Assembly (NCBI RefSeq): GCF_009828835.1
Contig: NZ_WTTB01000003.1
Span: 186,001 to 250,000 of the forward strand
Direction: 5' to 3'
From: Erysipelothrix urinaevulpis
GTDB taxonomy: Bacteria; Bacillota_I; Bacilli_A; Erysipelotrichales; Erysipelotrichaceae
DNA: 64,000 nt
Shown: one piece after another, positions 9,458 through 18,913 of the stretch
How the letters are laid out: the number at the start of each line of letters is the position of its first letter
Position numbering within the stretch: the first letter of the stretch is position 1
Position numbers and translations under genes: made by a program
Notes under the pieces: generated by a model
Told to the model about the DNA's origin: nothing
Database searches by the model: none
Seen by the model: the letters and a program-made list of their open reading frames with translations, nothing else

Positions 9458-12298
9458 ATGAAAAATTCTAGAGAAATTTTAACAAGTTTGCATACTTCTC
9501 ACATTGATCACAATCACTCATCCGATTATACTTTTCAAACTGAGTTATTAACAAACGATTCAAACTGGAATCGAAAGGTCTTGACTAACCTTCGAAATGA
9601 ACTGTCAACGTGTGAAGAATTTTTGTTTTCTGTTGCATTTATTACAGAAGGTGGTTTGACTACTCTTGCAAACCAAATGAAAGAAACCGTAAACCGGAAT
9701 GTTAATGGAAAAATTTTGACCTCTAGTTATCTTGAGTTCAATGATCCAAAAACTTTTAGAAAACTCTTGAGTTATCCTAACATTGAAGTTCGTGTGTACG
9801 ATGAAAAACCTCTTCATTCCAAGGGATATATCTTTGCAAAGAAAGATCATTACAATTTAATTCTTGGTAGTTCCAATCTTACCCAAACAGCTCTCACTCA
9901 AAACAATGAATGGAATATTAAACTAAGTTCTCTGAATTCGGGTCGTATTGTCAAAGATTCACTCGAAGAATTTTATCGTTCTTGGAATAATGCAACCGTA
10001 TTAACTGATGAATGGATTACTGAATATGAAAAAAGTTATATAAAACCGACTCTAGATGTTAAATTAAACAAGCCAGGGCATATTATTCCAAATACAATGC
10101 AAACCGAAGCCCTTAGAAATTTGGAGAACTTACGCGATAAACAAAAAAATAAAGCTCTACTTATTTCATCAACTGGTACCGGTAAGACATACTTGTCTGC
10201 TTTCGATGTAAAAAACGCGAAACCTAAAAGAATGTTATTTGTGGTACACAGAGAACAAATTGCGAAAGACGCTCTAGAAAGCTTTAAACGTATTATGCCT
10301 GAAAAATCATATGGTCTGATTTCAGGATCTTGTAGCGATTACAATAAGGATTATATCTTCACCACAATCCAATCTTTATCTAGAGATAACACTTTAAATA
10401 AATTCTCTAAAGAACACTTTGATTATATTGTAATTGATGAAGCTCATCATTCAGCGGCTAAATCTTATTTAAAAATAATTAATTACTTTACACCAAACTT
10501 TTTACTTGGCATGACCGCTACACCTGAACGTAGTGATAATTATGATATTTTTGAAATATTTGATTATAACTTGGCTTATGAGATACGGCTGAATGATGCT
10601 CTTGAAGAAAATATGCTATGTCCTTTCCATTACTTTGGTGTCAATGATTTAACCCTAAATAATGAGTCGATCGATGAATTTTCAGATTTTAACCTGCTTA
10701 CCGATGACCAAAGAGTTCAACATATAATTGAAAACACCGAATATTATGGTTATTCTGGCAGTCGCTTAATGGGATTAATTTTTGTAAGTAGAAACGAAGA
10801 AGCTGAAATTCTTTCAAAAAAACTTAATCTACAAGGATTAAATACGATCGCATTATCCGGTAAAAATTCCCAGTGGGAACGCGAAGCAGCAATTGAAGAA
10901 CTAACTTCAGAAACAGGCAAACTTGATTATATAATTACTGTCGATATATTCAATGAGGGTATTGATATCCCTGAAGTCAACCAGATTGTGATGCTTAGAC
11001 CAACACAGTCTGCAATAATATTTGTTCAGCAACTTGGTCGAGGATTAAGAAAATTCCCTAACAAAGATTATGTTGTTATTATTGATTTTATAGGCAACTA
11101 TAAGAATAATTTTTTCATCCCTATCGCTCTTTCTGGAGATAAAAGTTATAACAAGGACACAATTAAAGAATTTCTGATCGAGGGTAACTCTAAATTGCCT
11201 GGAGCCTCAACGATGGACTTTGATCAAATTTCAAAAGAAAGAATCTACAAAGCTGTCAATCAGGAAAACTTTTCAACAATGAGACATCTTAAAGAGCAAT
11301 ACTCACTTCTTAAAAATAGATTAGGAAAAATACCGACTTTAGTTGATTTTATAAACCATGATTCAATTGATCCTCTAGTAATCTTTAAAAACCCTTCATT
11401 TAACACCTACAATGACTTTTTACAAAAAATTGACAAGAATTATAAAAGTAATATTTCTACCTATGAAAATCAATTCTTGTCTATGATTACACTTGAGTTT
11501 TTAAATGGAATGAGGTTAGATGAAATAGTTTTATTAGAAAGCCTAATCAATAATCAATCCATTACACATAAACAGTTTAAATTAATGTTTCCTAATGAAG
11601 CAGTACGAGAATCTCTCTATCATTTATTTAATTTGTCTTTCTTTGTTGCCAATGACATAAAAAAATACGGTATTATTTCTCCAATAGTTTTTACTGAAAA
11701 TAGTATTTCATTTAATAGCGACTTACAAAATAGTCTTGAATATAACAATGAATTCAAAAATCAATTCCTTGATATTATTGAATTTTCTAAGAAAAGAAAT
11801 AAGCTCAAATATTCAGATACTTTGGTTTCTTCAAATATGGTTTTGTATGAAAAGTATACAAAAAAAGAAATGTGTCGATTATTTAATTGGCATACCGATG
11901 AAAAAGGCGTAATCTATGGTTACCGTTTTAAATACAATACATTTCCAATTTATGTTACTTATCACAAAAAAGAAGATATTTCTGATTCAATTAAGTATAA
12001 TGATGGTTTTATCTCCCCAAGTTCTTTTGCTTGGCAAACAAAGAACCGAAGAACACTTGAATCTAATGAAGTACTTCAACTTCAAGAAGCAATGGATATG
12101 AATATTCCAGCCCAGTTATTTGTACAAAAAGAGGATACTGAAAAAGGTGTTTTCTACTATCTAGGTGAAATGGATCCAGTTGCATTTGAACAAACAACGA
12201 TTATAGACGGGAACAACGAATTGCCTATTGTTAATATTGAATTTGAACTAAGAACTCCTGTGAGAGAGGACATTTACGATTTTATCGTCAATAACTAA
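9458..12298 (+). CDS. PLD-like/superfamily 2 helicase/DUF3427 protein
   Basis: A 946 aa multidomain protein. The N-terminal phospholipase D-like region has LHSKGYIFA (His120, Lys122) and GSSNLT (138-142), half of an HKD nuclease fold. The DEXH helicase core follows: STGTGKT (238-244), VIDEAHH (Asp327-His330), GMTATPER (351-358) and helicase motif VI QQLGRGLRK (524-532). The C-terminal third matches my recollection of DUF3427. Such proteins process nucleic acid and are suspected in defence or repair; no substrate is established here. It is monocistronic between metabolic operons, with its own promoter (TATAAT 9430-9435) and the RBS AAAAGGGGGA. Confidence 0.85.
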   Translation: MKNSREILTSLHTSHIDHNHSSDYTFQTELLTNDSNWNRKVLTNLRNELSTCEEFLFSVAFITEGGLTTLANQMKETVNRNVNGKILTSSYLEFNDPKTFRKLLSYPNIEVRVYDEKPLHSKGYIFAKKDHYNLILGSSNLTQTALTQNNEWNIKLSSLNSGRIVKDSLEEFYRSWNNATVLTDEWITEYEKSYIKPTLDVKLNKPGHIIPNTMQTEALRNLENLRDKQKNKALLISSTGTGKTYLSAFDVKNAKPKRMLFVVHREQIAKDALESFKRIMPEKSYGLISGSCSDYNKDYIFTTIQSLSRDNTLNKFSKEHFDYIVIDEAHHSAAKSYLKIINYFTPNFLLGMTATPERSDNYDIFEIFDYNLAYEIRLNDALEENMLCPFHYFGVNDLTLNNESIDEFSDFNLLTDDQRVQHIIENTEYYGYSGSRLMGLIFVSRNEEAEILSKKLNLQGLNTIALSGKNSQWEREAAIEELTSETGKLDYIITVDIFNEGIDIPEVNQIVMLRPTQSAIIFVQQLGRGLRKFPNKDYVVIIDFIGNYKNNFFIPIALSGDKSYNKDTIKEFLIEGNSKLPGASTMDFDQISKERIYKAVNQENFSTMRHLKEQYSLLKNRLGKIPTLVDFINHDSIDPLVIFKNPSFNTYNDFLQKIDKNYKSNISTYENQFLSMITLEFLNGMRLDEIVLLESLINNQSITHKQFKLMFPNEAVRESLYHLFNLSFFVANDIKKYGIISPIVFTENSISFNSDLQNSLEYNNEFKNQFLDIIEFSKKRNKLKYSDTLVSSNMVLYEKYTKKEMCRLFNWHTDEKGVIYGYRFKYNTFPIYVTYHKKEDISDSIKYNDGFISPSSFAWQTKNRRTLESNEVLQLQEAMDMNIPAQLFVQKEDTEKGVFYYLGEMDPVAFEQTTIIDGNNELPIVNIEFELRTPVREDIYDFIVNN

Positions 12299-12345
12299 GA
12301 AAAGAAAACCGTTCCTTAAAAAACAAGGATTCGGTTTTCTTTTCT
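12298..12345. terminator. bidirectional terminator overlapping two 3' ends
   Basis: The arms AGAAAAGAAAACCG (12298-12311) and CGGTTTTCTTTTCT (12332-12345) pair perfectly, with an inner TCCTT/AAGGA stem. The hairpin overlaps the helicase stop on one side and contains the last codons of the Nudix gene on the other. Confidence 0.85.
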
Positions 12346-12741
12346 TTCTTTGAGATATTTTGAATTCTTAAGTAAGTCTACTATTTGTATATCAGCAGGT
12401 ACCCAGTCTAACCCTGATAATTCATCAATCATTAACCATTTTGCATCAGAGTGCTCGTTTAGTACTAATTCTCCATATTTTATTTCACAAAAAAACAAAT
12501 GCATAGTTAAATGAAATGAATCATATTGATAAGTAATTGTGTCAAAATATTGATTTACCTTTATATCTACTGATAATTCCTCTTTGATTTCTCTAATTAC
12601 CGTTTCTTCATGTGTCTCTCCTGCTTCAACTTTTCCACCTGGAAATTCCCATTGACCATCAAATTCTTCACCGATTCGTTTTGTTACTAAGATCTTGTCA
12701 TCCTGTAATATTACTGCTGCTGATACTTCAATTCTCTTCAA
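12316..12741 (-). CDS. Nudix hydrolase, MutT-like
   Basis: Hydrolyses nucleoside diphosphate-linked compounds, probably sanitising oxidised dGTP. The Nudix box GGKVEAGETHEETVIREIKE (near residues 36-55) continues EELSV; Ser replaces the usual Gly near its end, a substitution common in MutT relatives. I place the start at TTG 12741 (141 aa, MKRIEVSAAVI) because AGGAGG lies 9 nt upstream. The GTG at 12750 directly abuts that site and is too close. It follows the membrane-protein gene by about 20 nt and probably shares its transcript. Confidence 0.88.
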   Translation of the reverse strand: MKRIEVSAAVILQDDKILVTKRIGEEFDGQWEFPGGKVEAGETHEETVIREIKEELSVDIKVNQYFDTITYQYDSFHLTMHLFFCEIKYGELVLNEHSDAKWLMIDELSGLDWVPADIQIVDLLKNSKYLKERKENRILVF

Positions 12742-12762
12742 ATAACTCACCCTCCTACTTCT

Positions 12763-13764
12763 TTATTCATCTAACCAATTTACGGTTGTTTTCATAATCG
12801 GATACTCAGTTTTCTCTACATATCTTAACATACTTGTATCTATTTTTTGACTACATTTTATCTCATTATTATCTTCTGAACATTTCAATTCAGTGACTAA
12901 AAAATAATTATCAGTATTTTTTAAAATTAAATATTTTTCATCATTTTCAGCAAGCAAGATATTATATTTAGAAAATACTCTCATTCCTGGCAATGCCAAA
13001 GATGCGTGCATATATCCTATTGATCCAGGCAGTATGACAACTGCTATTAAAAAGAATACAGACAGTGATTTTAAATTTAGAGTATAAGTCGTATCCACTT
13101 CAAGTGACTTTACTTCTTCCAGTGAAAGGAAAACACAGTAAAACACTGACGCCAACGAAATTTGAATCAATAAGCAATAAAAAACAATAATTACATAACC
13201 ATTATTTCTAAATGTTATTATTAGCAATACAACGATACAGTAAAAAGTTATTAGTAGTATTTTAAATAGTTTGTTCTCCTCTTTATCGTCAATTTTAATC
13301 ATAATCTTGATAATTGATCGATAGTTTAAAAATACGCTAAGAATCATTATCAAAGCAGAAATCACTTTTAATTTGAACGATGATATTTTTGACAAAAAAG
13401 TTAAAGTAAAAAGAAAAAACACTCCATAATTTGATGTGTAGATTGATTGAATAATTCGTTCCGCAATTGATTTCTTATTCTGGGATTTTTCATCAATTGA
13501 GAGTACTCTTCTTGCTTTCCTCCATGTCGATTCATCTATTTTCTTCATTAGTATCCCGAATAATACAAATACACTAAACGTCAACAAAAAATTAATCATT
13601 ACATGCTTGTCTGATTCTATAATTTGTAAAGATGCGCCAATCTTGAAGTAAAAAAAATGCAAGTACACTTTTGTTATAAAATAGGATATTGGGCCTCCAA
13701 TCAAAATAATTTTTTCTATGTTATTAAGAAAACTTCGTTTATTTTTAAAATTAATATTCTCCAT
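12763..13764 (-). CDS. multispanning membrane protein, function unknown
   Basis: I do not recognise this family. About seven hydrophobic segments can be seen, for example IILIGGPISYFITKVYLHFF near residue 20, INFLLTFSVFVLFGILM near 43, and SVFFLIAVVILPGSIGYM near 230. A hydrophilic tail of about 80 residues follows. The start is the ATG at 13764 (333 aa), preceded by GAGGGGTGAAATT; the TTG 15 nt upstream lies before that site. An extended -10 (TGGTATAAT, with TATAAT at 13784-13789) gives it a possible promoter just after the response-regulator gene, so it may or may not belong to that operon. Confidence 0.7.
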   Translation of the reverse strand: MENINFKNKRSFLNNIEKIILIGGPISYFITKVYLHFFYFKIGASLQIIESDKHVMINFLLTFSVFVLFGILMKKIDESTWRKARRVLSIDEKSQNKKSIAERIIQSIYTSNYGVFFLFTLTFLSKISSFKLKVISALIMILSVFLNYRSIIKIMIKIDDKEENKLFKILLITFYCIVVLLIITFRNNGYVIIVFYCLLIQISLASVFYCVFLSLEEVKSLEVDTTYTLNLKSLSVFFLIAVVILPGSIGYMHASLALPGMRVFSKYNILLAENDEKYLILKNTDNYFLVTELKCSEDNNEIKCSQKIDTSMLRYVEKTEYPIMKTTVNWLDE

Positions 13765-13792
13765 AATTTCACCCCTCAAAATAATTATACCA

Positions 13793-14557
13793 TCATTTCC
13801 CGGTTGAATAATACATCTTCACAATCTTGGGTGGAACCCCTACAACCTTACTGAAAACTTGATTGAAATATTTGTAATCATTATAGCCTACCATCTCTGC
13901 TATTTCGTACATCCTGTATTCATGGAGTTTAATGAGGTCGATTGACTTTTGAATTCTAAACAGAGTTAAGTACTCGTTGAATGTCATATTTAGGTGTTGT
14001 TGGAAGCGTGAGTTGATGGATGTTGTACTTTTGTCTGTTACCTCGACTAAGTCTTCTAATGTTATTTTAGCTTGGTAGTTCTCTTCGATATGTTGTAATG
14101 ATTTTGATAAAGTGATGGATACTGTTTTATCGACCTTAGATAAAATTTGGTATCGATCTTCTTTGGGTTGTGTTAGGTTTTTTAACTTGTCTGATCGTTG
14201 TTTTGCCTTATCAAGAGTTCTTGATAGTTGTTCCTTTTCTATTGGTTTTAAAAGGTAATCGACGACGCCAAATTTAATTGCTTGTTGCGCATATTTAAAT
14301 TCTGAATGGCCACTTAAAATGACAATAGAGTATGTATTCTCTGGAAGTGCTTTTAATAATTCGATACCATCCATGATGGGCATATTTATGTCGAGCAAAA
14401 TAATATCAGGATAAGTATTGGCGATAGTCGTTAATGCTTCTTTACCATTACTTGCTTCGCCTACTAACTCAAGGGACTCTTTTTCCCAATCGATGGAACG
14501 AATGAGTCCTTTTCGTATAATAGCTTCGTCTTCTACAATACAAACTTTATATAACAT
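13793..14557 (-). CDS. YesN-like response regulator, receiver plus AraC HTH
   Basis: Partner of the upstream sensor kinase. The receiver domain (1-120) has the acidic pair EDE at 9-11, the phospho-acceptor Asp56 in DIILLDINMPIMDG, and Lys104 in YLLKPIEK. A C-terminal AraC-type DNA-binding domain (about 150-254) contains IAEMVGYNDYKYFNQVF. The 254 aa length equals that of small HptR-type regulators. Its ATG lies 11 nt inside the end of the kinase gene behind AAAAGGAGGATTAA. By analogy with other YesN-type systems it should activate the ABC operon in response to an extracellular solute. Confidence 0.92.
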   Translation of the reverse strand: MLYKVCIVEDEAIIRKGLIRSIDWEKESLELVGEASNGKEALTTIANTYPDIILLDINMPIMDGIELLKALPENTYSIVILSGHSEFKYAQQAIKFGVVDYLLKPIEKEQLSRTLDKAKQRSDKLKNLTQPKEDRYQILSKVDKTVSITLSKSLQHIEENYQAKITLEDLVEVTDKSTTSINSRFQQHLNMTFNEYLTLFRIQKSIDLIKLHEYRMYEIAEMVGYNDYKYFNQVFSKVVGVPPKIVKMYYSTGK

Positions 14558-16136
14558 TTAATCCTCCTTTTATTACAATTTCAACGATTGTATTTTGTTG
14601 ATCACTGTATATTTTGAACTGAGCATTTTCTTCATAGGTTAATTTTATTCGTTGGATGACTGATTTTATTCCATACCCTTGATTGTGATCATTTATATGA
14701 TCGTAATTATTGAGTTCTTCCACTTTTTGAGGATGCATTCCGCCACCATCATCAATAACATAAATGTATAAATCTCCATCTAGAAGATAAGCTGTAATAT
14801 TTAATTCTAAATTCATTTTATTGTGGAAGCCATGCTTTAGACTGTTTTCAATGAGGGGTTGTAGTAATAGTTTGGGAAGTTTAAGATCAAGTACTTCTTT
14901 ATCAATATCAATCGTATAAGTAAATCGTTCTTGTAATCTTGTTTTATGTATCTCTAAGTATTTCTTAATATACTCAAGGTCATCAGAAAATTTTATGTCT
15001 TTATCATTATCGTTGATACTATACCTTAGTAAAATGGTTGTTTTCACGATTAATTCACTCGCTAACTCAGGATCATCATCGACAAGGTACTTAATGGTTT
15101 CTAGTGTATTAAATAAGAAATGTGGATTGAACTGGGCTTCTAGTTGCTTGATTTCCGCATCTTTATTTAAAACTAAGAGTCTTTGATTTCTGGTAATTAA
15201 TTCATTCAGTCTTTGATTCATACGATTGAATGCGATTCCTAAGTCTTTAAATTCATCGTTTGACGTTATATTAACACAGGTTTCGATATTACCTGACTCC
15301 ATCTCTTTAACAGCTTCGTGTAATTGTTTTATAGAATAGCTAAAATCTTCACCTATTCTCTTTGCATACTTTTCATTAAGTTTTTTCATCAGACCATATG
15401 TTATAAGCAAAGACAAAGAAACGATCATCATGATGACCGAGTAAAAATTGTTCTTTAAGTAAAAATAAACAACTAAATTATGATCAATAGGTTTTCGGAC
15501 TAGTTTGTATCCATTATCTTTTTCGAGATTGACTTTATGTGTATTGGACATAAATTCTTGGCTAGTTGATGCAAATACATTATCGAAAGTATCACTTATA
15601 ACTAGATCATTTTGAATCATATCGAGAGGTTGAAGTGACTTAATATTGGGAATAAAATACATGTAATAAGATTGATGATTTTTATAACTGTAGACTAGGT
15701 AACTTTGATCACTGTCGATCGGACGATAAACTGTTGTATTCCATTCATTGATTTCTTGATTTGATAAAATTACACGATTAAATATCTTTAAATAGTCACT
15801 TCCTTCTAGAGATGGTTGACTAATAGCTTGTACATCAAAGTTTTTATCGTAAATAATTACTTGTAGTCCATCCGATATATCGGATCTTAACTTATATAAG
15901 TTTTGATAAACCGAATTAGTCGTGCTTAAACCATTTTTTCTTATTTTAGTCAGTGATGTTGAAATTTCTCGATTAATTGTTTGCTTAACACTATAAACTC
16001 GATATATTCTTGTATAACCGTAGAATATAATAAATAAAACTAAAACCATACCTGCTACAACCAAAAAAGGGATACGTCCATATTGAATGAATGTATCCTT
16101 TATTTTTTTCTCAAATGTTGTCGTTTTGTTTTCCAT
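14547..16136 (-). CDS. YesM-like sensor histidine kinase
   Basis: Membrane sensor of the two-component system. One membrane helix lies at about 22-44 and a second at about 231-250, enclosing an extracellular domain of about 185 residues. A HAMP-like linker follows. The phospho-acceptor motif EAQFNPHFLFNTLETIKYL (His339) defines the His_kinase (YesM) family. LLQPLIENSLKHG (Asn431) and DDGGGM (462-467) form the ATP-binding domain. It lies 13 nt downstream of the ABC permease, so kinase, regulator and transporter are one operon. Its closest known logic is S. aureus HptS, which senses hexose phosphates together with a binding protein. Confidence 0.92.
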   Translation of the reverse strand: MENKTTTFEKKIKDTFIQYGRIPFLVVAGMVLVLFIIFYGYTRIYRVYSVKQTINREISTSLTKIRKNGLSTTNSVYQNLYKLRSDISDGLQVIIYDKNFDVQAISQPSLEGSDYLKIFNRVILSNQEINEWNTTVYRPIDSDQSYLVYSYKNHQSYYMYFIPNIKSLQPLDMIQNDLVISDTFDNVFASTSQEFMSNTHKVNLEKDNGYKLVRKPIDHNLVVYFYLKNNFYSVIMMIVSLSLLITYGLMKKLNEKYAKRIGEDFSYSIKQLHEAVKEMESGNIETCVNITSNDEFKDLGIAFNRMNQRLNELITRNQRLLVLNKDAEIKQLEAQFNPHFLFNTLETIKYLVDDDPELASELIVKTTILLRYSINDNDKDIKFSDDLEYIKKYLEIHKTRLQERFTYTIDIDKEVLDLKLPKLLLQPLIENSLKHGFHNKMNLELNITAYLLDGDLYIYVIDDGGGMHPQKVEELNNYDHINDHNQGYGIKSVIQRIKLTYEENAQFKIYSDQQNTIVEIVIKGGLNVI

Positions 16137-16149
16137 ATATCTATTATAC

Positions 16150-17814
16150 CTAAATACTTACATTTTTACCTTTAGATATCTTCATAAAGATTAGAAGTGA
16201 GATAATTGTTAGTGTTGTAAGAATTGCTGAAAGTGCGGCGGCTATTCCATAATTTCCACGTATAACTTGCGTATAGATTGAAACTGTTAATGTTTGAGTT
16301 TTGGCGGTGTAGAGAATAATGGCTGTGGATAACTCTGAAATCATAGTAATCCAACTTAGAATTGCCCCTGAAATAACCCCAGGTGCCATCATTGGAACTG
16401 TTATTTTAAAGAATGTTTTTGATTGCGATGAACCAAGTGAAATAGCAGCTTCTTCGACCGATGGTGAGATTTGTTGTAGGATTGCGACGGATGATCGTGT
16501 TGTATACGGAAGTCGCCTAATCACTAAGGCAATAATCATAATCGCATAGGTTCCTGTTAAAAAGAATGGTCCTTTTGATAAAGTTGTTAATAAAGCTATA
16601 CCCAGTACAGTTCCTGGAATAATGTAAGGAACCATCGTTACCGCATCTAAAGCAGCCGTCAATGCATTCTTCCGTCTAACTGCGATATATGCAATTAATA
16701 CAGCTAACAATACAATTATTATCAGTGAAATACCAGGGATAAAGAAAGTATTTTGGATACTATTTCCAAGACGTGTAAATGCTTGGCGATAACTGTCTAA
16801 TGAGTAACCATCAACGAAAATTAAACCTGATGTTTTTAGAAATGACGTATAAAATACATAGATTTGTGGCATATAAGATAATGCAACAACACCATATGTA
16901 AAAATGTATACAAACGGAGCCATCTTTTTCGACATTTTCTTTGGCTCAATACTATGTAATGCACTCATTTCAAATTCATTTCGATTGGACAACCAGCGTT
17001 GTGTTAGAAAAAATGCGGTTGTTAAGATAATTGCAATGACTGAAATGGCAGAGGCAAAGCCTGTATCTCCCCCCACTTCTGATATAAACTCATCAAAAAT
17101 TAAGCGAGGAAATGTTCTGTAGCCTTCCCCAATCAACATAGGTGTACCAAAATCAGCGAATGCACGCATAAACACTAGCAAAGCACTGGCATAAATAGTG
17201 GGTTTGATTAAAGGAATCACAACACGTCTAAATCGTTCAAATCCTGTTATCCCCATGCTTTCTGATGCTTCAAATAAGGTGTTATCTACATTTTCCAAAG
17301 CCCCTTGGACATAAAGGTATACCAAAGGATATAATTGAAGGGTCAAGACTAATAGAATTCCCTTGAACCCATAAATATCGGGTATGGCCAAACCAAATGT
17401 ATTCAATAAAAATTTAGTTATCAAACCATTTCGTCCTAGTAACAAGATCCATGAATAAGCCCCAATAAAAGGAGCTGACATTGAGGATAGTATAATCACA
17501 ACGTTCAAAACCTTTTTACCCTTAATCTCATAAACAGATGTGAAATAAGCTAAAGGTACCCCTATACAAAGTGCCAAAATAGTTGCAAGTGCTGTCACTT
17601 TAAATGAATTTAGAATTGTACCGAAATAGTACGACTGACCGAAAAACTTACCAAAATTAGCCCAGGTTACTGCATTTGTATTTGAATCAATAAATGACTG
17701 TTTTAATAAATTTGCAATTGGATAAACAAAGAAAGTTGCGTATAAAAGTATTATGATTAAAGTACTAACTTTCCAAAAATCGAGGTTTATTTTTTTACTT
17801 CTACTCGTAAACAT
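16150..17814 (-). CDS. Fbp/Afu-type ABC permease, two fused membrane domains
   Basis: A 554 aa permease containing two BPD_transp domains, each with about six membrane segments. The EAA loops are EASESMGITGFERFRRVVIP (about 183) and EAAISLGSSQSKTFFKITVP (about 455). This fused layout is typical of the FbpB/AfuB/ThiP group. Its ATG overlaps the ATPase gene by 14 nt behind AAGGAGTGG. Family members move ferric iron, thiamine, phosphonates or sugar phosphates; sequence alone does not separate these. Confidence 0.92.
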   Translation of the reverse strand: MFTSRSKKINLDFWKVSTLIIILLYATFFVYPIANLLKQSFIDSNTNAVTWANFGKFFGQSYYFGTILNSFKVTALATILALCIGVPLAYFTSVYEIKGKKVLNVVIILSSMSAPFIGAYSWILLLGRNGLITKFLLNTFGLAIPDIYGFKGILLVLTLQLYPLVYLYVQGALENVDNTLFEASESMGITGFERFRRVVIPLIKPTIYASALLVFMRAFADFGTPMLIGEGYRTFPRLIFDEFISEVGGDTGFASAISVIAIILTTAFFLTQRWLSNRNEFEMSALHSIEPKKMSKKMAPFVYIFTYGVVALSYMPQIYVFYTSFLKTSGLIFVDGYSLDSYRQAFTRLGNSIQNTFFIPGISLIIIVLLAVLIAYIAVRRKNALTAALDAVTMVPYIIPGTVLGIALLTTLSKGPFFLTGTYAIMIIALVIRRLPYTTRSSVAILQQISPSVEEAAISLGSSQSKTFFKITVPMMAPGVISGAILSWITMISELSTAIILYTAKTQTLTVSIYTQVIRGNYGIAAALSAILTTLTIISLLIFMKISKGKNVSI

Positions 17815-18901
17815 CGTTCACCACTCCTTCGACAAGATTAAGTTTGCCATCAGAAGTATAAATATTTATCTTTTCTTTAGAGATCCCTAAATAAACAACA
17901 TCACCAGGTTGGTAGTGGTTCTTTAAGGACGATTCAGTCACAACATCGACCATATCCCCTGTGTTTAATTCCATTCTATAGTGGGTATTAAGTCCTAAGA
18001 ATGTGCTAGTCTTTATTGTTCCTACCAATGATGTCTTTTCAGTAGTGATATAGAATTCTTCAGGACGAATTGAAACTTTCACATCCATATCTTCTTTATG
18101 ACTTGTAAACTCAATTTTATCTGTCGATAGCTTAATATTATTGTTCAAAATCAAATCATTCTGTTGCAATTGAGCATCAAGAATATTCGAACGACCAATG
18201 AATGTTGCTACAAAAACATTTGAAGGGCGATGGTATATATTTTGTGGTGTACCTACATGTTGAATTTCACCAAGATTCATCACAGCAATACGATCTGAGA
18301 CTGACATTGCCTCTTCTTGATCATGTGTAACATAGACAGTTGTTATATTAACATCTTGTTGAATTTCTTTGATTGCTGTTCTCATATCAACGCGTAACTT
18401 AGCATCAAGATTTGAGAGAGGTTCATCCATCAACAAGACATTCGGTTTGATGACGATTGCTCTAGCTAAGGCAACACGCTGTTGTTGTCCACCCGATAAA
18501 TTTTCTGGCAAACGATCTGCAAAGTCTTCAATTTGCATGGTTTTTAAAATTTCATTAACTCGCAATTGTATTTCATCTTTTGAAACTTTTCTATTTGTTA
18601 ACCCAAAGGCAATATTTTGTCTCACGGTTAAATGAGGAAAAATAGCGTAGTTTTGAAAGACCATTCCTATATTTCGACGTGAAGGTTCCATGTCGTTTAT
18701 TCGATCCTCATTAAAATAAAAATCTCCACCTTCAATGCTATTAAATCCTGCAATCATTCGTAGTAACGTTGTTTTCCCACAGCCTGATGGACCAAGGAGG
18801 GTGAAAAATTCACCCTCCTTGATTTCAACAGACAAATTAGGGATAACAGTGTTTTCACCATAACGTTTAATTGCGTTTTTTACTGATATATTAACACTCA
18901 T
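17801..18901 (-). CDS. Fbp/Pot-type ABC transporter ATPase
   Basis: Powers the importer encoded around it. Walker A GPSGCGKTT (about 38), signature LSGGQQQRVALARA (about 135), Walker B VLLMDEPLSNLD (about 155) and H-loop VTHDQEEA are complete. A C-terminal TOBE-like domain (about 290-350) is typical of the CUT1/ferric/polyamine ATPase group. The start has GGAGTGGATTAGG upstream. It is tied to this operon by the overlap with the permease and is not an obvious partner of the xyloside importer. Confidence 0.93.
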   Translation of the reverse strand: MSVNISVKNAIKRYGENTVIPNLSVEIKEGEFFTLLGPSGCGKTTLLRMIAGFNSIEGGDFYFNEDRINDMEPSRRNIGMVFQNYAIFPHLTVRQNIAFGLTNRKVSKDEIQLRVNEILKTMQIEDFADRLPENLSGGQQQRVALARAIVIKPNVLLMDEPLSNLDAKLRVDMRTAIKEIQQDVNITTVYVTHDQEEAMSVSDRIAVMNLGEIQHVGTPQNIYHRPSNVFVATFIGRSNILDAQLQQNDLILNNNIKLSTDKIEFTSHKEDMDVKVSIRPEEFYITTEKTSLVGTIKTSTFLGLNTHYRMELNTGDMVDVVTESSLKNHYQPGDVVYLGISKEKINIYTSDGKLNLVEGVVNDVYE

Positions 18902-18913
18902 CCTAATCCACTC

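Noticed and set aside
16136-16150. TATAAT just upstream of the histidine kinase gene as an internal promoter
   Set aside because: It would start a transcript at the start codon and has no -35; the gene is better explained as part of the ABC operon.
17801-18901. ATPase as the missing subunit of the xyloside importer
   Set aside because: It overlaps the Fbp/Afu-type permease gene by 14 nt and has its own cre-associated promoter, so its partner is the neighbouring system.
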